Assembly: GCF_900403705.1 (NCBI RefSeq)
Contig: NZ_OUNR01000022.1
Coordinates: 62,001-126,000 of the forward strand
DNA: 64,000 nucleotides
From: Nitrospira lenta
GTDB taxonomy: Bacteria; Nitrospirota; Nitrospiria; Nitrospirales; Nitrospiraceae
Direction: 5' to 3'
Positions 25,394-35,442 of this stretch are shown piece by piece. The notes beneath the pieces are model-generated. The model saw nothing but the letters and a program-made list of their open reading frames with translations. It made no database searches and had not been told where the DNA came from. Every line of letters begins with the position of its first letter. Position 1 is the stretch's first letter. Position numbers and translations under genes: made by a program.

Positions 25394-25621
25394 CTACTTT
25401 TTGTTGGACTGAGGACCTGGCGGGGACTTCCGCTTTGCAGCGTTCGTTGTAATTTGCTCGATAGATCCGTCGGCCTCGTCACGGTCTGCTTCCGACTCCG
25501 TGGTTTCTCCCTCAGCAAGAAGATCCTCGAGTTGCCCTTCCGTGCAGGTCAACTCTTGCGGGCTCGAGACAAGAGGCGCATGCGGTGCCGGCACCGATTT
25601 CAGAGCGTCGTCTTTCATCAT
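25394..25621 (-). CDS. Small acidic hypothetical protein
   Basis: A 75 aa Glu/Asp-rich protein (LTCTEGQLEDLLAEGETTES) with a basic C-terminus, probably disordered. Start at an ATG-ATG pair directly after GAGGA. No homologue recognised. It sits on the same strand as, and downstream of, two other small stress-type genes. Confidence 0.5.
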   Translation of the reverse strand: MMKDDALKSVPAPHAPLVSSPQELTCTEGQLEDLLAEGETTESEADRDEADGSIEQITTNAAKRKSPPGPQSNKK

Positions 25622-25688
25622 TCCTCGATCTCACATTTCATTCAGGTTCATGCCGCACGCATATCCCTCGGCTGCCCCGCCGTGCCGC

Positions 25689-26033
25689 TTAGCACCAGGT
25701 ACGATGCACTTCGCTGACTCGTTCGGTACCGTCCACCATGTTAATTTCCCATTTCACATCGTCCGGGATAGACACCACTTTGAGGTCAGCGCAATGACCG
25801 TTCGCTTCAGAGGCCAGCTCTTCAACGACCCGCACGAGATGCTGATCATCCCGCGGAATCATCATCCCACACTGATTTAAACTGGGTTCCCGCACCGCCG
25901 CTGCATTCGGCCAATACACTCCTGGATCGAACTCTTTCAGCGCCTCCGCCTGCCCCAATTCACGCAACCGCACAAAGGCTTTATGACTCACGCAGAAACT
26001 TTCATAGCTCGTATTGATCACGATTTTTTTCAT
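25689..26033 (-). CDS. Conserved hypothetical protein
   Basis: A 114 aa protein starting MKKIVINTSYESFCVSHKAF with the blocks LRELGQ, IPRDDQHLVRVVEEL and LKVVSIPDDVKWEI then EVHRTW. I recall this pattern as a widespread conserved protein of unknown function found in many bacteria, but no role is known to me. The start at 26033 has GGGGGTGAG upstream, whereas the frame to 26249 adds non-protein-like sequence. Confidence 0.75.
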   Translation of the reverse strand: MKKIVINTSYESFCVSHKAFVRLRELGQAEALKEFDPGVYWPNAAAVREPSLNQCGMMIPRDDQHLVRVVEELASEANGHCADLKVVSIPDDVKWEINMVDGTERVSEVHRTWC

Positions 26034-26100
26034 GGCACTCACCCCCGCGTGAAAGGACTCAGACGACTGAACCAGCGCCTCACAAAAGAGGCTCCCAGAC

Positions 26101-26352
26101 CTACGAGCTGGCGCTCTTCGGCTCAGGATCCTTATAGCCGATATAGTTACCGGTCCATGTCGAATAGCGGCGATTCGCCCACGTGCTGACTTCTTCTTTC
26201 TGCACTTCCCCATACCGCTTCTGGAGTACGCTGCCGAACTTGGCCACATCGCCCGCGATCTCGACGAGGTCTTCCTCTGTGATCTTGCCCCACGTGGTCT
26301 TGAGCGGCTTCTTCAGCTGTAACCAAAATTGTCCGAACTGCTCCTGATTCAT
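26101..26352 (-). CDS. CsbD-like stress protein
   Basis: An 83 aa protein with the CsbD pattern: a Trp-Gly-Lys-Ile-Thr-Glu-Glu-Asp core (TTWGKITEEDLVEIAGD) and LQKRYG repeated-helix layout. CsbD is a small general-stress protein of unclear biochemical role. The start is fixed by AAGGGGGACCCG before ATG 26352. A helical, hydrophilic, probably cytosolic protein. Confidence 0.8.
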   Translation of the reverse strand: MNQEQFGQFWLQLKKPLKTTWGKITEEDLVEIAGDVAKFGSVLQKRYGEVQKEEVSTWANRRYSTWTGNYIGYKDPEPKSASS

Positions 26353-26624
26353 CGGGTCCCCCTTGGTATGTGAATAGTCAACCACGGCGTCTGCGGAAAA
26401 CAGACGACGAGCGTAATGCGCGACCGCATAAGGTCATTCGAGACGGAACTACCGGCGTAAAAGCGGCGGAGACCGGAGAATCAGACGCGCAGAAACGTAA
26501 TCAGGAAGGAGGCGCGAGAGATGGGACAGTCGACGGGGCTCGCTACGTCACCTGCACCCTACAGGGCCACAGAGGCAGAGTCAATGGCCAGATGCCGCGT
26601 GACAAAACCCTTTGGCCAGACCGT

Positions 26625-27983
26625 TTAGGCATGAGGCTTCTCAGTCTGGAGCTTCTTATGCAGATACTTCCGGCTCAGCGTCGTGATGAGAAAGGCCAGC
26701 CCGATGGCGATGGGGACAAACACGGCAGATGCCACATTTGGATTATGCATCCATCCCATTTCATGGAGACCTTTAAAAATATACCCGGCAAGCCCGCTAA
26801 GATAGTACGCGATCACAATCACCGATAGCCCTTCGACGGTATGTTGCAGGATCGCCTGACTCTTCGTCGTCTTGTCCACGCTCATCAGCAACGCCAGATT
26901 CTGAGACTCCAGCATCAAATCGACACGGGTCCGGATAATGGCGATCATTCCCTCAAACCCGCTACTCAGCGTCTCGATCCGCTTCAACAACTGCTGATAC
27001 CCGTCCGCCACGCCAGTCACGCCGCTCAGGACGTAATCGGAGAGCGGCCGATACGGAGCAAACGGCCGCTCGACCATGGACGCGAGTGTGGCATGCACAA
27101 TCTTGTCGTATGGCACCGCCGCCGACAATTCGAAATGGAGCTTCCCGGCCAGCCGGTTGGCCTTCAACAGATCCTGCGTCAAACTATTCAACCATCGCTG
27201 CAACGCCAGCGCATCGGCATGACTGATATGCCCAGTGATGATCTCCCGCTGTTTCAGATGAACTTGCTCGAACTTGTAGACCGAATCGATTGCAGCTGAA
27301 AACAACGGCTTCTGCATCAGCAGCAGATGATAGTAGGTTTCGATTCGCACCACCGCATCCACAATATTCTTGATGTGCGACACATCGATCCGCGGAGATC
27401 CGACATTGACCAAATACCGCTCCCGTCGGTATTCGTCGGGCGTAAAACTGGTCACCACCATGGTCTCGTCGTCGAACATCCGGCTGCCATAGGTGACCGG
27501 CCCCGGCAGCATCTGATGTAACTCGTCACGCGATGGAATCACCTCGGCGCGCAGCACAATATCCAATCGGCAGACCTCTGTCCCCAGCGGAGTAATCGGA
27601 AACTGATAGTTCGGAAAGGTCAACGGTCCGAACGTCACTTGACTGCCGGGCGCTCCCGGCAGATGCCACAATTGATAACTGTAATATTCCGTATGCGCCT
27701 GCCAGACGACGATCAAGCGATCCCCGTTCCCTGCCACCTTGACCGCATACCCGAACGTCTCCCGCAACACCGTATGGTTCGGCGCCATCTGAAACGATTC
27801 CACCAGACGGCGAAACTCTTCGCGGCTCGCCGGGCGCTGCGTCGGAGGATCGGCCATCCGAAACGCCTTGTAGTGCACATGGGCCGGCACCCGCAGCCAT
27901 TCCGTCAACGGAATCTGCGGACGCTCATGTAGCTGATGGATAAGGTCTTCGTGAGAGGACTGATCGATGTCCGGCTGTTCCAT
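26625..27983 (-). CDS. DUF3422 family membrane protein
   Basis: A 452 aa protein that fits the DUF3422 family: N-terminal HEDLIHQLHERPQIPL, FTPDEYRRERYLV in the middle and two C-terminal membrane helices near residues 380-400 and 415-437, separated by a short loop. The large N-terminal part is probably cytosolic. Function unknown. AAGGAGGGTGC precedes the ATG. Confidence 0.88.
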   Translation of the reverse strand: MEQPDIDQSSHEDLIHQLHERPQIPLTEWLRVPAHVHYKAFRMADPPTQRPASREEFRRLVESFQMAPNHTVLRETFGYAVKVAGNGDRLIVVWQAHTEYYSYQLWHLPGAPGSQVTFGPLTFPNYQFPITPLGTEVCRLDIVLRAEVIPSRDELHQMLPGPVTYGSRMFDDETMVVTSFTPDEYRRERYLVNVGSPRIDVSHIKNIVDAVVRIETYYHLLLMQKPLFSAAIDSVYKFEQVHLKQREIITGHISHADALALQRWLNSLTQDLLKANRLAGKLHFELSAAVPYDKIVHATLASMVERPFAPYRPLSDYVLSGVTGVADGYQQLLKRIETLSSGFEGMIAIIRTRVDLMLESQNLALLMSVDKTTKSQAILQHTVEGLSVIVIAYYLSGLAGYIFKGLHEMGWMHNPNVASAVFVPIAIGLAFLITTLSRKYLHKKLQTEKPHA

Positions 27984-28092
27984 GCACCCTCCTTGAAGGT
28001 CGGCATTTTAGCGCAATCCCTATCACATTCGCCAACCGGCGACACGAGGCCGTCCACGATGCCGCCGCCAAGCCATCAGCCTGCGGCTGCAC

Positions 28093-29280
28093 TCACGAAG
28101 AAAGAATCTCTCCGTAATACGAAGCGAGTTCTGCCCTGCGGTTTGGTTCAACCACGATCAACTGCCGCTGATCGAACGTGTTGGCACAGTAGAGGTAGAC
28201 CAGGCCTTCGGCCGATCCGAGCTCGACATGTAGCTGCCGGCCATCGGACTCCCGGCGAGTCTCTTCCTGCTGTACCAGACGATCCGCAAGCGATTCCCAC
28301 ACTCGCTGTGCAGACGGCCAATGATTTTCGTACAGCGGTATGTCCGGATCTTGCGGATCATGTGGGACTGATCGAAGCATCGTTCGATTGAACGGCACGC
28401 CTGCGTCAGGTTCGGGCTCTTCGTCCCATGCGAGAGGACCGGCACTCCCCTGTTGCATCACATAGAAGGGCCCGTCGTCGGAAACTTCCTCGACAAGCCG
28501 ATACCGAATCAGTTCAGGAAGCTCGATCACTTGCAGGCCCCGTCGCGCCAGCGCCCGTTGAAACGGCACGCGTCGGGCGAGTTGGCGGGTTTTCTCGAAG
28601 ATGACCATCCATCCGCCAGGACTCAGCATCTCGCTAAGTTGGTCTAACCGCACATCGATGCCGATCCGCTGCTCAAACGCGGCCTGCTGCGATTCATCCC
28701 GCGCCCGTTCGAAGGTCGTCCAGTCACGACTCGGTATTCCAGGATCTTGCTCAGCTTGAACCAGCGCATGGGTCGCAATGATCCGATCATACGATCCGCG
28801 AAGCACCTCGACGTCTACATCGAGGCACTCAAAGCGCACATTAGTTAGCCCCAACTCAGTGGCTTTCGATTGCGCCACGGCAATCGATCTGGGCGACCGA
28901 TCGATCCCCACAAACTGTGTCTCCGGAGAATGCCTCGCATAGAACGTGGTGAGAATCCCCACCCCGCACCCAAAATCCAACACCGTCCCAGCCGGAGCGA
29001 TTCGAGACAGCACCCGGCTGCCGATCTCCATGAAATACTCGTAGCGTTGGCTGTAAAGGACGGGAAGAATATGCGGTTCCGCCGTCAGATCGTAGAAAGC
29101 CATTTCGTCCTGACGAGCGCCGCTGCGCTTCCGCTCGACCTGCGCAGTGAGCCGATTCAGATCCTCCGCCGACAGCGTCGCGCGTTGCCAGGCGAAATAG
29201 TCCGCATCAGACGAAAACGATCGAAGGCCCCATTGGGCTAGGTGGGCATGAAGTTGATCGAGCGAGACTGAACTGTTCAT
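28093..29280 (-). CDS. SAM-dependent methyltransferase
   Basis: A 395 aa protein with a class I SAM-binding core: motif I VLDFGCGVGILTTFYA near residues 98-113, acidic FVGIDRS, FECLDVDVEVL and LSPGGWMVIFE. A C-terminal extension of about 130 residues follows the methyltransferase fold and is unrecognised. Substrate unknown. The N-terminal 90 residues contain many charged residues and no signal. It is separated from the ProA-like gene by 157 nt, in which I see no feature. Confidence 0.78.
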   Translation of the reverse strand: MNSSVSLDQLHAHLAQWGLRSFSSDADYFAWQRATLSAEDLNRLTAQVERKRSGARQDEMAFYDLTAEPHILPVLYSQRYEYFMEIGSRVLSRIAPAGTVLDFGCGVGILTTFYARHSPETQFVGIDRSPRSIAVAQSKATELGLTNVRFECLDVDVEVLRGSYDRIIATHALVQAEQDPGIPSRDWTTFERARDESQQAAFEQRIGIDVRLDQLSEMLSPGGWMVIFEKTRQLARRVPFQRALARRGLQVIELPELIRYRLVEEVSDDGPFYVMQQGSAGPLAWDEEPEPDAGVPFNRTMLRSVPHDPQDPDIPLYENHWPSAQRVWESLADRLVQQEETRRESDGRQLHVELGSAEGLVYLYCANTFDQRQLIVVEPNRRAELASYYGEILSS

Positions 29281-29437
29281 GGATCTCTTGCAGGGGATGC
29301 GTCGACATCCTCAACGCCTGATCAAAACGTGTTCCAGTGAGGCCGCAAGGAGGGAGAGCCACGAGGCGTACATCCTTGGGTACGTCGAGTGGATCGAGCG
29401 ACTGAGAACAAAGCTGGAGCGCGTTTTCAGCAGGCGA

Positions 29438-30805
29438 TCAAGCGCGCTTCAGCATGATGGCGTCTTCATACGTATCCGGCACCGGATGCGGATGGCGCAA
29501 CTGCCCGCCGCCGAATGCCACATACTTCTCGTTCGTCAGCTGTTCGAGTCCGATCGGTCCTTTGGCCTGTACGCGGGACAGATTGAGTCCGATGTCCGGA
29601 CCCATGCCATACCCGTCGCCTGAGTTAAGTCGCGTGGAGGCATTGACCATCACAGCCGTCGCATCCACCTCTCGTGAAAAACGCATCGCGGAATTATAGT
29701 CAGACGTGGCAATCACCGCCGTCAGACAAGGCCCATGGGCGGCAATGTGCGCCAGCGCCTCATCGAGCCCCGCCACCATCTTGATCGCCAAGACCGGTGA
29801 CTGAAACTGCCGGTCCCAGTCTTCGTCGGTGGCCGGAGTGACCGCTTCGTGTCCGGTCATCGCCATTTGCCCCATGAGCGCCACGGTTTTCGGACAGCCG
29901 ATCACCTGAATCTTATATTCTTCAAGCAGACGGCGAATGAGCGCCGCCAAGAATGGCCGCGCCATACCCTGCTGCACCAACAGGGTATCGATGGAATTGG
30001 TGGACGTCGCATGCTGAATTTTCGAATTGATGACGACGTTTTGCGCAATTGGAATATCCACATCCGCATCGACATAGGCATGGCTGATCCCGTAGTCGTA
30101 GCAGAGAATCGGCATCTTGGCCTGCTCATGCATGGCTTTCCGAAGGCCGGGACCGCCACGGGGCACAATCGCATCCACGCTCTTCCCGGCACGCATGATT
30201 TCCAGCGCCACTTCCTTCTCAGGCCGATCGACCAATAACCAGGCGCCGGCGGGAATACCCGCGCGCTCCGCCTCTTCACGCATGCGCGATTCAATGGCCT
30301 GATGCGTCCGGTTCCATTCGAACGCCGGACGAAAGACACACACGTTCCCGGACTTGAGGCAGAGGGCCAAGGACTCCACGGTAATCAACGGCTTCATTTC
30401 TGAAATCACGCCGACCACCCCGAGGGGCACGCGGACTCGGCTGACTTGCAACCCATCAGGCCGCTCCCATCGCTTGGTCACCGCGCCGACCGGATCCGGC
30501 AAATCAGCGATGAGACGAAGGCGTTCGGCCAGCTCCTTCACATCATCCGGCATCATCCGCACGCGCGTGACCGCTTCCTTCACCCGCTCTCCCCGCAACC
30601 CTTCTCCAAGCAGCGTCTTCCCCACGGCATCGACATCCAACACGTTCGCCGCGAAAATCTGCTCCTCATCCGCTTGCAACCGATCCGCCATAGCCCGCAG
30701 CGCGCGATCCTTCACGGGGCCCGAAAGCAACGCCAATGGACGCTGCACATCGCGGCATGATTTCAACAACTTATCGATGTACATCTTAACGGGAACTTCC
30801 GGCAT
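29438..30805 (-). CDS. ProA-like aldehyde dehydrogenase lacking the catalytic Cys
   Basis: A 455 aa member of the gamma-glutamyl phosphate reductase (ProA) branch of the aldehyde dehydrogenase superfamily. Family blocks are clear: ISEMKPLITVESLALCLKSGN, IVPRGGPGL and SRVQAKGPIGLEQL. Where ProA enzymes read about QRP-S-x-C-N, this protein reads QHATSTNSID, with Thr at about residue 269 in place of the nucleophilic Cys. It also carries a C-terminal extension. It is therefore unlikely to be a normal proline-pathway ProA. No proB is nearby. ATG 30805 was chosen because GGGGGG lies just upstream. Confidence 0.8.
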   Translation of the reverse strand: MPEVPVKMYIDKLLKSCRDVQRPLALLSGPVKDRALRAMADRLQADEEQIFAANVLDVDAVGKTLLGEGLRGERVKEAVTRVRMMPDDVKELAERLRLIADLPDPVGAVTKRWERPDGLQVSRVRVPLGVVGVISEMKPLITVESLALCLKSGNVCVFRPAFEWNRTHQAIESRMREEAERAGIPAGAWLLVDRPEKEVALEIMRAGKSVDAIVPRGGPGLRKAMHEQAKMPILCYDYGISHAYVDADVDIPIAQNVVINSKIQHATSTNSIDTLLVQQGMARPFLAALIRRLLEEYKIQVIGCPKTVALMGQMAMTGHEAVTPATDEDWDRQFQSPVLAIKMVAGLDEALAHIAAHGPCLTAVIATSDYNSAMRFSREVDATAVMVNASTRLNSGDGYGMGPDIGLNLSRVQAKGPIGLEQLTNEKYVAFGGGQLRHPHPVPDTYEDAIMLKRA

Positions 30806-30884
30806 GTGACCCCCCGTGAGAAATGAACCGTCGCGCAAGCGTGCGACTATAACATGCGATTTTTTAGGGAGTAAAGACGACCGT

Positions 30885-32162
30885 CTACCGCAGAGTCGGC
30901 ACTCCGCGCTGCAACGCAGATTCCTGTCGACCCAGTCTCCACCCGATCCAGCCCCAGAGCAGCATCATCGGTACAAGCACTCCGGCCATGATACCGGTTG
31001 TCGCCCCCAAGGCCTTGCCCCCGGACACCAGCCAACCGGTTGAGGCATCGCCGCCGCGCGATACGGCGGTATCGATGAAATTCTTGGCCTTGTACTTATC
31101 CTCTCGGTTCAACACCGTAAACAGCACCTCACGCGCCGGCTTGGCAATGGCGTATTCTCCCACCCGCCGCGCAACCGTGAGCGACAGAAAGACCGGCAGT
31201 ACGGGATTGACCACAATGGCAGCAAAGCCAACGGCCGTGACGACCGGAAGCACAAGCAGGGCGGCCCCCAACCCAAACCGGAGTACCAACCGATTGGTGA
31301 CCAAGACCTGCGTCACGAAGGTCAGGACATTCACGATCAGGTCCATCCCGGCAAACAGACGAGTCCTGGCTTCAGGCGTCGGAATCTCACGCCCCACCAA
31401 AGCAGTCTGCTCCATATAGAGGACCGTCGCCGACATCGTGAGAAGAAAGAGATACGCACAGATGCCCAGGAGATAGGGAGAAGCCGCGACCGCACGAATC
31501 CCCGCCCACATACTGCCGCCCAGCGGCATGTCGCCCTCGATCTTCCCCCGAGTTGTGTGGGCTGCTGCCCACCGGTCCAGTCGAGCGATACAGACCCCGC
31601 AGAGCGCCAGCCAGCCCGCCGAGACCAGCATCAAGACAGGAATAGGCCACAGGTAGGTGATCCCCGTCGTCGCCAAGGGGCCTGCGATCGCACCCAAACT
31701 CCCACCCGCGGCAATCACACCGAATAGCCGCACGCCCTGCGCAGGAGAAAACACGTCGGCCATGAAACTCCAAAACACGGAGACCACAAACAGGTTGAAC
31801 ACCGAGAGCCAGATAAAGAACGCCCGGGCAACCCATTCCAGATGCCACTGCGCCGTCATGGCCGCAAAAAACAGCAGTAGATGACTGATGAAAAAGACAT
31901 AGACCGATAGCATCAGTCGCGCACGCGGGAGTCGCGCCGACAGCCACCCAAACAGAGGCGTGGCGATGAGGAGCGTGAGAAACGTCCCAGTCATCATCCA
32001 AGGCAAATGTTGCACACCGCCTTCAATGGCCATTTCATCGCGCACCGGCCTCAGCATGTAGTAGCCGCAGAGCAGGCAGAAAAAATAGACGAACGACCAG
32101 AGCAGCGGCACTCGCTCCTCCGACGCGACCTTCACCCATTTCCAGATCCATCCCTGTGTCAC
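30885..32162 (-). CDS. NTP/NDP exchange (Tlc-type) or MFS-like transporter
   Basis: A 425 aa inner-membrane protein with about 12 hydrophobic segments. The N-terminal stretch [21 protein letters not shown] closely matches the Tlc/Npt ATP:ADP translocase-like family that is common in free-living bacteria, where the substrate is mostly unknown. [10 protein letters not shown] and [17 protein letters not shown] are further family blocks. The start is a GTG at 32162 preceded by GGAAGGA. The longer frame to 32249 would run across the promoter of the divergent threonine aldolase gene. Confidence 0.8.
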   Translation of the reverse strand: MTQGWIWKWVKVASEERVPLLWSFVYFFCLLCGYYMLRPVRDEMAIEGGVQHLPWMMTGTFLTLLIATPLFGWLSARLPRARLMLSVYVFFISHLLLFFAAMTAQWHLEWVARAFFIWLSVFNLFVVSVFWSFMADVFSPAQGVRLFGVIAAGGSLGAIAGPLATTGITYLWPIPVLMLVSAGWLALCGVCIARLDRWAAAHTTRGKIEGDMPLGGSMWAGIRAVAASPYLLGICAYLFLLTMSATVLYMEQTALVGREIPTPEARTRLFAGMDLIVNVLTFVTQVLVTNRLVLRFGLGAALLVLPVVTAVGFAAIVVNPVLPVFLSLTVARRVGEYAIAKPAREVLFTVLNREDKYKAKNFIDTAVSRGGDASTGWLVSGGKALGATTGIMAGVLVPMMLLWGWIGWRLGRQESALQRGVPTLR

Positions 32163-32228
32163 AACATCCTTCCGATTTGGTGCGCAGACAGTGCCCCACC
32201 CCTCCACTCTCCCGCAAGAGAAAAAATT

Positions 32229-32237
32229 TGCTAGAAT
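32229..32237 (+). promoter_or_regulatory. Extended -10 promoter element of threonine aldolase
   Basis: TGCTAGAAT, an extended -10 (TGn plus TAGAAT at 32232-32237), 29 nt before the start codon. No good -35 is visible, as is common for extended -10 promoters. Confidence 0.45.
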
Positions 32238-32266
32238 GGGCGCCATCATCTTCCATAGGAGGCTTC

Positions 32267-33295
32267 ATGATCGATCTCCGCAGCGACACCGTGACTCAAC
32301 CCACCGATGCTATGCGCAAAGCCATGGCGCGCGCCGAAGTGGGAGACGATGTCTATGGAGAAGACCCGACCGTCAATCGACTACAGGAGATGGCCGCCGC
32401 TTTACTCGGCAAACGCGCCGCATTGTTCGTGCCTTCCGGCACCATGGGCAACCAGTTAGCGATCCGTGCGCACACTCAACCGGGGCAGGAAGTCATCGTC
32501 GAGAGCAAGGCCCACATCGTGCGCTATGAACAGGGCGCCGCCGGCGCCCTCGCGGGAGTCCAACTGCACTGGGTCGTCGGCGATCGCGGGATCATGACGG
32601 CTGAACAGGTCGAAGCGGCCATCAGACCCAAAGACCCGTACAGCATCCCGACCGGACTGATCTGCATCGAGAATACGCACAACAGCGGCGGCGGCACCAT
32701 CTATTCGCTGTCCACCATTGAGAAAATTCGCGCCATCGCCTCGAAACACAAAATTCCGATGCACCTCGACGGCGCCCGGCTGTTCAATGCCGTCGCCGCC
32801 ACCACCTTGCCGGCCTCCACCTATGCGCAGCATTTCGAAACAGTGTCCTTCTGCCTCTCCAAAGGGCTCGGTGCGCCGGCCGGTTCTCTGTTGGTCTCCA
32901 GCGACACCCAACTGATCGAACGCGCGCGCCGCTTCCGCCGCATGTACGGCGGGGCCATGCGCCAATCCGGCATCCTCGCGGCCGCCGGCATCTATGCCCT
33001 CGAACACCACGTCGCCCGTCTTAAAACCGATCACGACCATGCCAAGAAACTGGCGCGGGCGCTGCAACAGATCCCGGCCGTGCGCATCGCGCCGCAACAT
33101 GTCGAAACCAATATTGTGATCTTCGATGTCCCTGATCCTCGCCTGACTCCGGCTGACCTCGTGAGCCAACTCAAAGACCACGGCGTGCTCATCCACGCAA
33201 TCGGAGGCCGCAGCTTCCGCGCCGTCACTCATTTGAATATCTCGGCAAAACAGATCGATGAAGCCACTGAGGCCTTTGCCCGAGTCCTCAACTGA
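32267..33295 (+). CDS. Low-specificity L-threonine aldolase
   Basis: A 342 aa PLP enzyme that splits L-threonine (and allo-threonine) into glycine and acetaldehyde. It starts [20 protein letters not shown], the family hallmark, and has ENTHNSGGG and [10 protein letters not shown]. The PLP-binding Lys lies in [14 protein letters not shown]. Length is typical. AGGAGGCTTC precedes the ATG at 32267, so the longer frame was trimmed. It is divergent from the Tlc-type transporter. Confidence 0.95.
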   Translation: MIDLRSDTVTQPTDAMRKAMARAEVGDDVYGEDPTVNRLQEMAAALLGKRAALFVPSGTMGNQLAIRAHTQPGQEVIVESKAHIVRYEQGAAGALAGVQLHWVVGDRGIMTAEQVEAAIRPKDPYSIPTGLICIENTHNSGGGTIYSLSTIEKIRAIASKHKIPMHLDGARLFNAVAATTLPASTYAQHFETVSFCLSKGLGAPAGSLLVSSDTQLIERARRFRRMYGGAMRQSGILAAAGIYALEHHVARLKTDHDHAKKLARALQQIPAVRIAPQHVETNIVIFDVPDPRLTPADLVSQLKDHGVLIHAIGGRSFRAVTHLNISAKQIDEATEAFARVLN

Positions 33296-33364
33296 CCTCC
33301 ATGTCCGTTGACACCTCCTTTCAACGACACATACAATGCGCCCCATTGATCAACAGGAGCCACA

Positions 33365-33592
33365 ATGACCCTCCAGGTAGTGTCGTTCCAACAGATCAGC
33401 CGCATTCTCGATGTCACCGACGCGCTCGGGCTCAACCGGGAATGGGTCGAGATCCCGCTCTCCCCGGAGGTCCCGGGACTCGTGCGCCGGCTACAAAACG
33501 GAAAACTGGAAATCATCGTCGACGCCGAGCAGCCCTTTGAACAATGGCTTAGCGCCTTGCCGCAACACATCCAACAGGTCCCTGGAGCATAA
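33365..33592 (+). CDS. Small conserved hypothetical protein
   Basis: A 75 aa protein (MTLQVVSFQQISRILDVTDA at the start) with CAGGAG 6 nt before the ATG. Its stop overlaps the start of the next gene by one base (TAATG), so the two are translationally coupled and probably functionally linked. Compact alpha/beta composition. Not recognised. Confidence 0.75.
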   Translation: MTLQVVSFQQISRILDVTDALGLNREWVEIPLSPEVPGLVRRLQNGKLEIIVDAEQPFEQWLSALPQHIQQVPGA

Positions 33593-34377
33593 TGGACAGT
33601 CCCCTCGCTACCCCGGTCCCGACCAGGGAAGAACTGAATGCCGAGCTTCTTGACGTCCCAGAACCGCCCGAGCAACCACCAATTCCCGAACCGCCGGGAT
33701 TCGACGACAGCGTCGAGATGGCCCTCAAACATATCCGAGGCCGCCGGGGAGGCGACCTGGTCGGGATTCTCATGGTGGGATCCGGTGCGCGACGCGCCCT
33801 CACTCCCCATAGCGACATCGACCTCATTGCCCTCGTCAAAGGCGACCGTGAAGGCCACGAAATTTTGCGGGCCGGCGAGCGGCTCGTGGATATTCGTTAC
33901 TTCGGCCACAAGCTGATCGAAGACGAACTGGCCTACTCCACTCGCCTGCCGTCGTTGCTGCGGAAGGCCCGATTGCTCTTCGATCATGACGGAATCAGCG
34001 CCAAGGTGATTGAAAAGGCCAACCAGCGATTCCGACAAGGCCCGACTCCGGCCTCGATGAACGAACAGATTCGATTGAAAGCCGAGTGCCTCCACTTATT
34101 AGGCAAAGCGCAAGATGTGAGTGAGAAGCCGGCCTTGGCCCACTATCTCCTGACGCTCTTCTTCGAAGAAGCCACCATGGCATTTTTCCGGATCCGAGGC
34201 TTCTGGCTGACCGCTCCGGTCGACATCCACCGCTTCATGTCCTCCCGCGAACCAGCGTTGGCGGAACTGGCGGCCAGATTTCTCCTCACCGCGAATTTTG
34301 CGGACCGACTCAACTTTGGACGGCAATTTGCCGATCTACTCTTTAAGGATGTTCCAAATCCGGCACGAATCGATTAG
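33592..34377 (+). CDS. Nucleotidyltransferase-domain protein
   Basis: A 261 aa protein with the pol-beta-type nucleotidyltransferase signature GSGARRALTPHSDIDLIALV at about residues 63-82 (GS...SDxDL) and a third acidic residue in LVDIRYFG. A helical C-terminal half (residues 150-261) resembles HEPN-like substrate-binding regions, but this is only a pattern impression. The N-terminus is Pro-rich. Coupled to the small gene before it through TAATG, which could be a two-component NTase/partner arrangement. Confidence 0.78.
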   Translation: MDSPLATPVPTREELNAELLDVPEPPEQPPIPEPPGFDDSVEMALKHIRGRRGGDLVGILMVGSGARRALTPHSDIDLIALVKGDREGHEILRAGERLVDIRYFGHKLIEDELAYSTRLPSLLRKARLLFDHDGISAKVIEKANQRFRQGPTPASMNEQIRLKAECLHLLGKAQDVSEKPALAHYLLTLFFEEATMAFFRIRGFWLTAPVDIHRFMSSREPALAELAARFLLTANFADRLNFGRQFADLLFKDVPNPARID

Positions 34378-34520
34378 GCTTCTCGCATCATCGAAGCAGG
34401 ATTCTCAGCGGTTGGACAACATCACACGGTCACCCAACAGGGGAACGATTCCCTCTCGTTCCCGTTATTCATCGATTCACCGTTTACCTCCGTTTTCAGG
34501 ACGGATGCCAAGGAGTCGTT

Positions 34521-35414
34521 ATGGAACTGGGATTTATCGGACTCGGTAAAATGGGCATGAACATGGTCACCCGGTTGCGGCGGGACAACCACCGCGTGGT
34601 CGCCTTCGATCGCTCGGCAGACCTGGTCAAGCAGGCCGAGGGACAAGGCTGCGTTGCAGCATCATCCCTTGCCGACATGATCGGCAAACTGGCTGCTCCT
34701 CGCACCGTCTGGGTCATGGTACCCTCCGGCGCACCGACCGAAGAAACCGTGCAAGCCGTGGCCGCGCTGCTGCAGCCGGGTGACACGATTGTCGACGGCG
34801 GCAATACCCGTTTTCACGATGACGTTCGCCGGGCCGCCGATCTCAAGAAGAAGCAACTCCACTACATTGACGCCGGCACCAGCGGCGGGATTTGGGGGCT
34901 CAAAGTCGGCTACTGCCTCATGATCGGCGGAGAAGATGCTCCGGTCAAACGGCTTACGCCGATTTTCACGACGCTCGCACCGGAAAACGGCTGGGCCCAT
35001 GTGGGCGGACACGGCGCCGGGCACTATGTAAAAATGGTGCATAACGGCATCGAGTACAGCATGATGCAGGGCTACGCCGAAGGGTTCGAATTGATGTCTA
35101 AGAGTGAGTACAATCTGGATCTTGGCCGCGTAGCCGACCTCTGGATGCACGGCAGCGTGGTCCGTTCATGGCTGCTGGAACTGGCGGTGGATGCTTTGAA
35201 GGACGACCCCAAGCTCGACAAGCTCAAAGGTTTCGTGCAGGATTCCGGCGAAGGCCGCTGGATGATCGCGGATGCCATTGAAAAAGATGTGCCGGTTCCT
35301 ACGCTCACCACGGCCCTCTTCACGCGCTTCCGATCCAGACAGGACCAGTCCTTCGCGGAGAAAATGCTCGCCGCACTCCGCAACGCGTTCGGCGGGCATG
35401 CCGTCCGCCGATAA
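34521..35414 (+). CDS. gnd: 6-phosphogluconate dehydrogenase, short NAD-type
   Basis: A 297 aa cytosolic enzyme that oxidatively decarboxylates 6-phosphogluconate to ribulose-5-phosphate. Dinucleotide loop FIGLGKMGMNM at residues 5-15, VDGGNTRFHDD, DAGTSGGIWG and the catalytic Lys/His region GHYVKMVHNGIEY. The length marks the short tetrameric GndA/YqeC-like form, not the 470 aa form. CAAGGAG precedes the ATG. It sits 28 nt upstream of zwf, so the two oxidative pentose-phosphate dehydrogenases are adjacent. Confidence 0.95.
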   Translation: MELGFIGLGKMGMNMVTRLRRDNHRVVAFDRSADLVKQAEGQGCVAASSLADMIGKLAAPRTVWVMVPSGAPTEETVQAVAALLQPGDTIVDGGNTRFHDDVRRAADLKKKQLHYIDAGTSGGIWGLKVGYCLMIGGEDAPVKRLTPIFTTLAPENGWAHVGGHGAGHYVKMVHNGIEYSMMQGYAEGFELMSKSEYNLDLGRVADLWMHGSVVRSWLLELAVDALKDDPKLDKLKGFVQDSGEGRWMIADAIEKDVPVPTLTTALFTRFRSRQDQSFAEKMLAALRNAFGGHAVRR

Positions 35415-35442
35415 CCATGCGCTTTACCGGAACGAACACACC

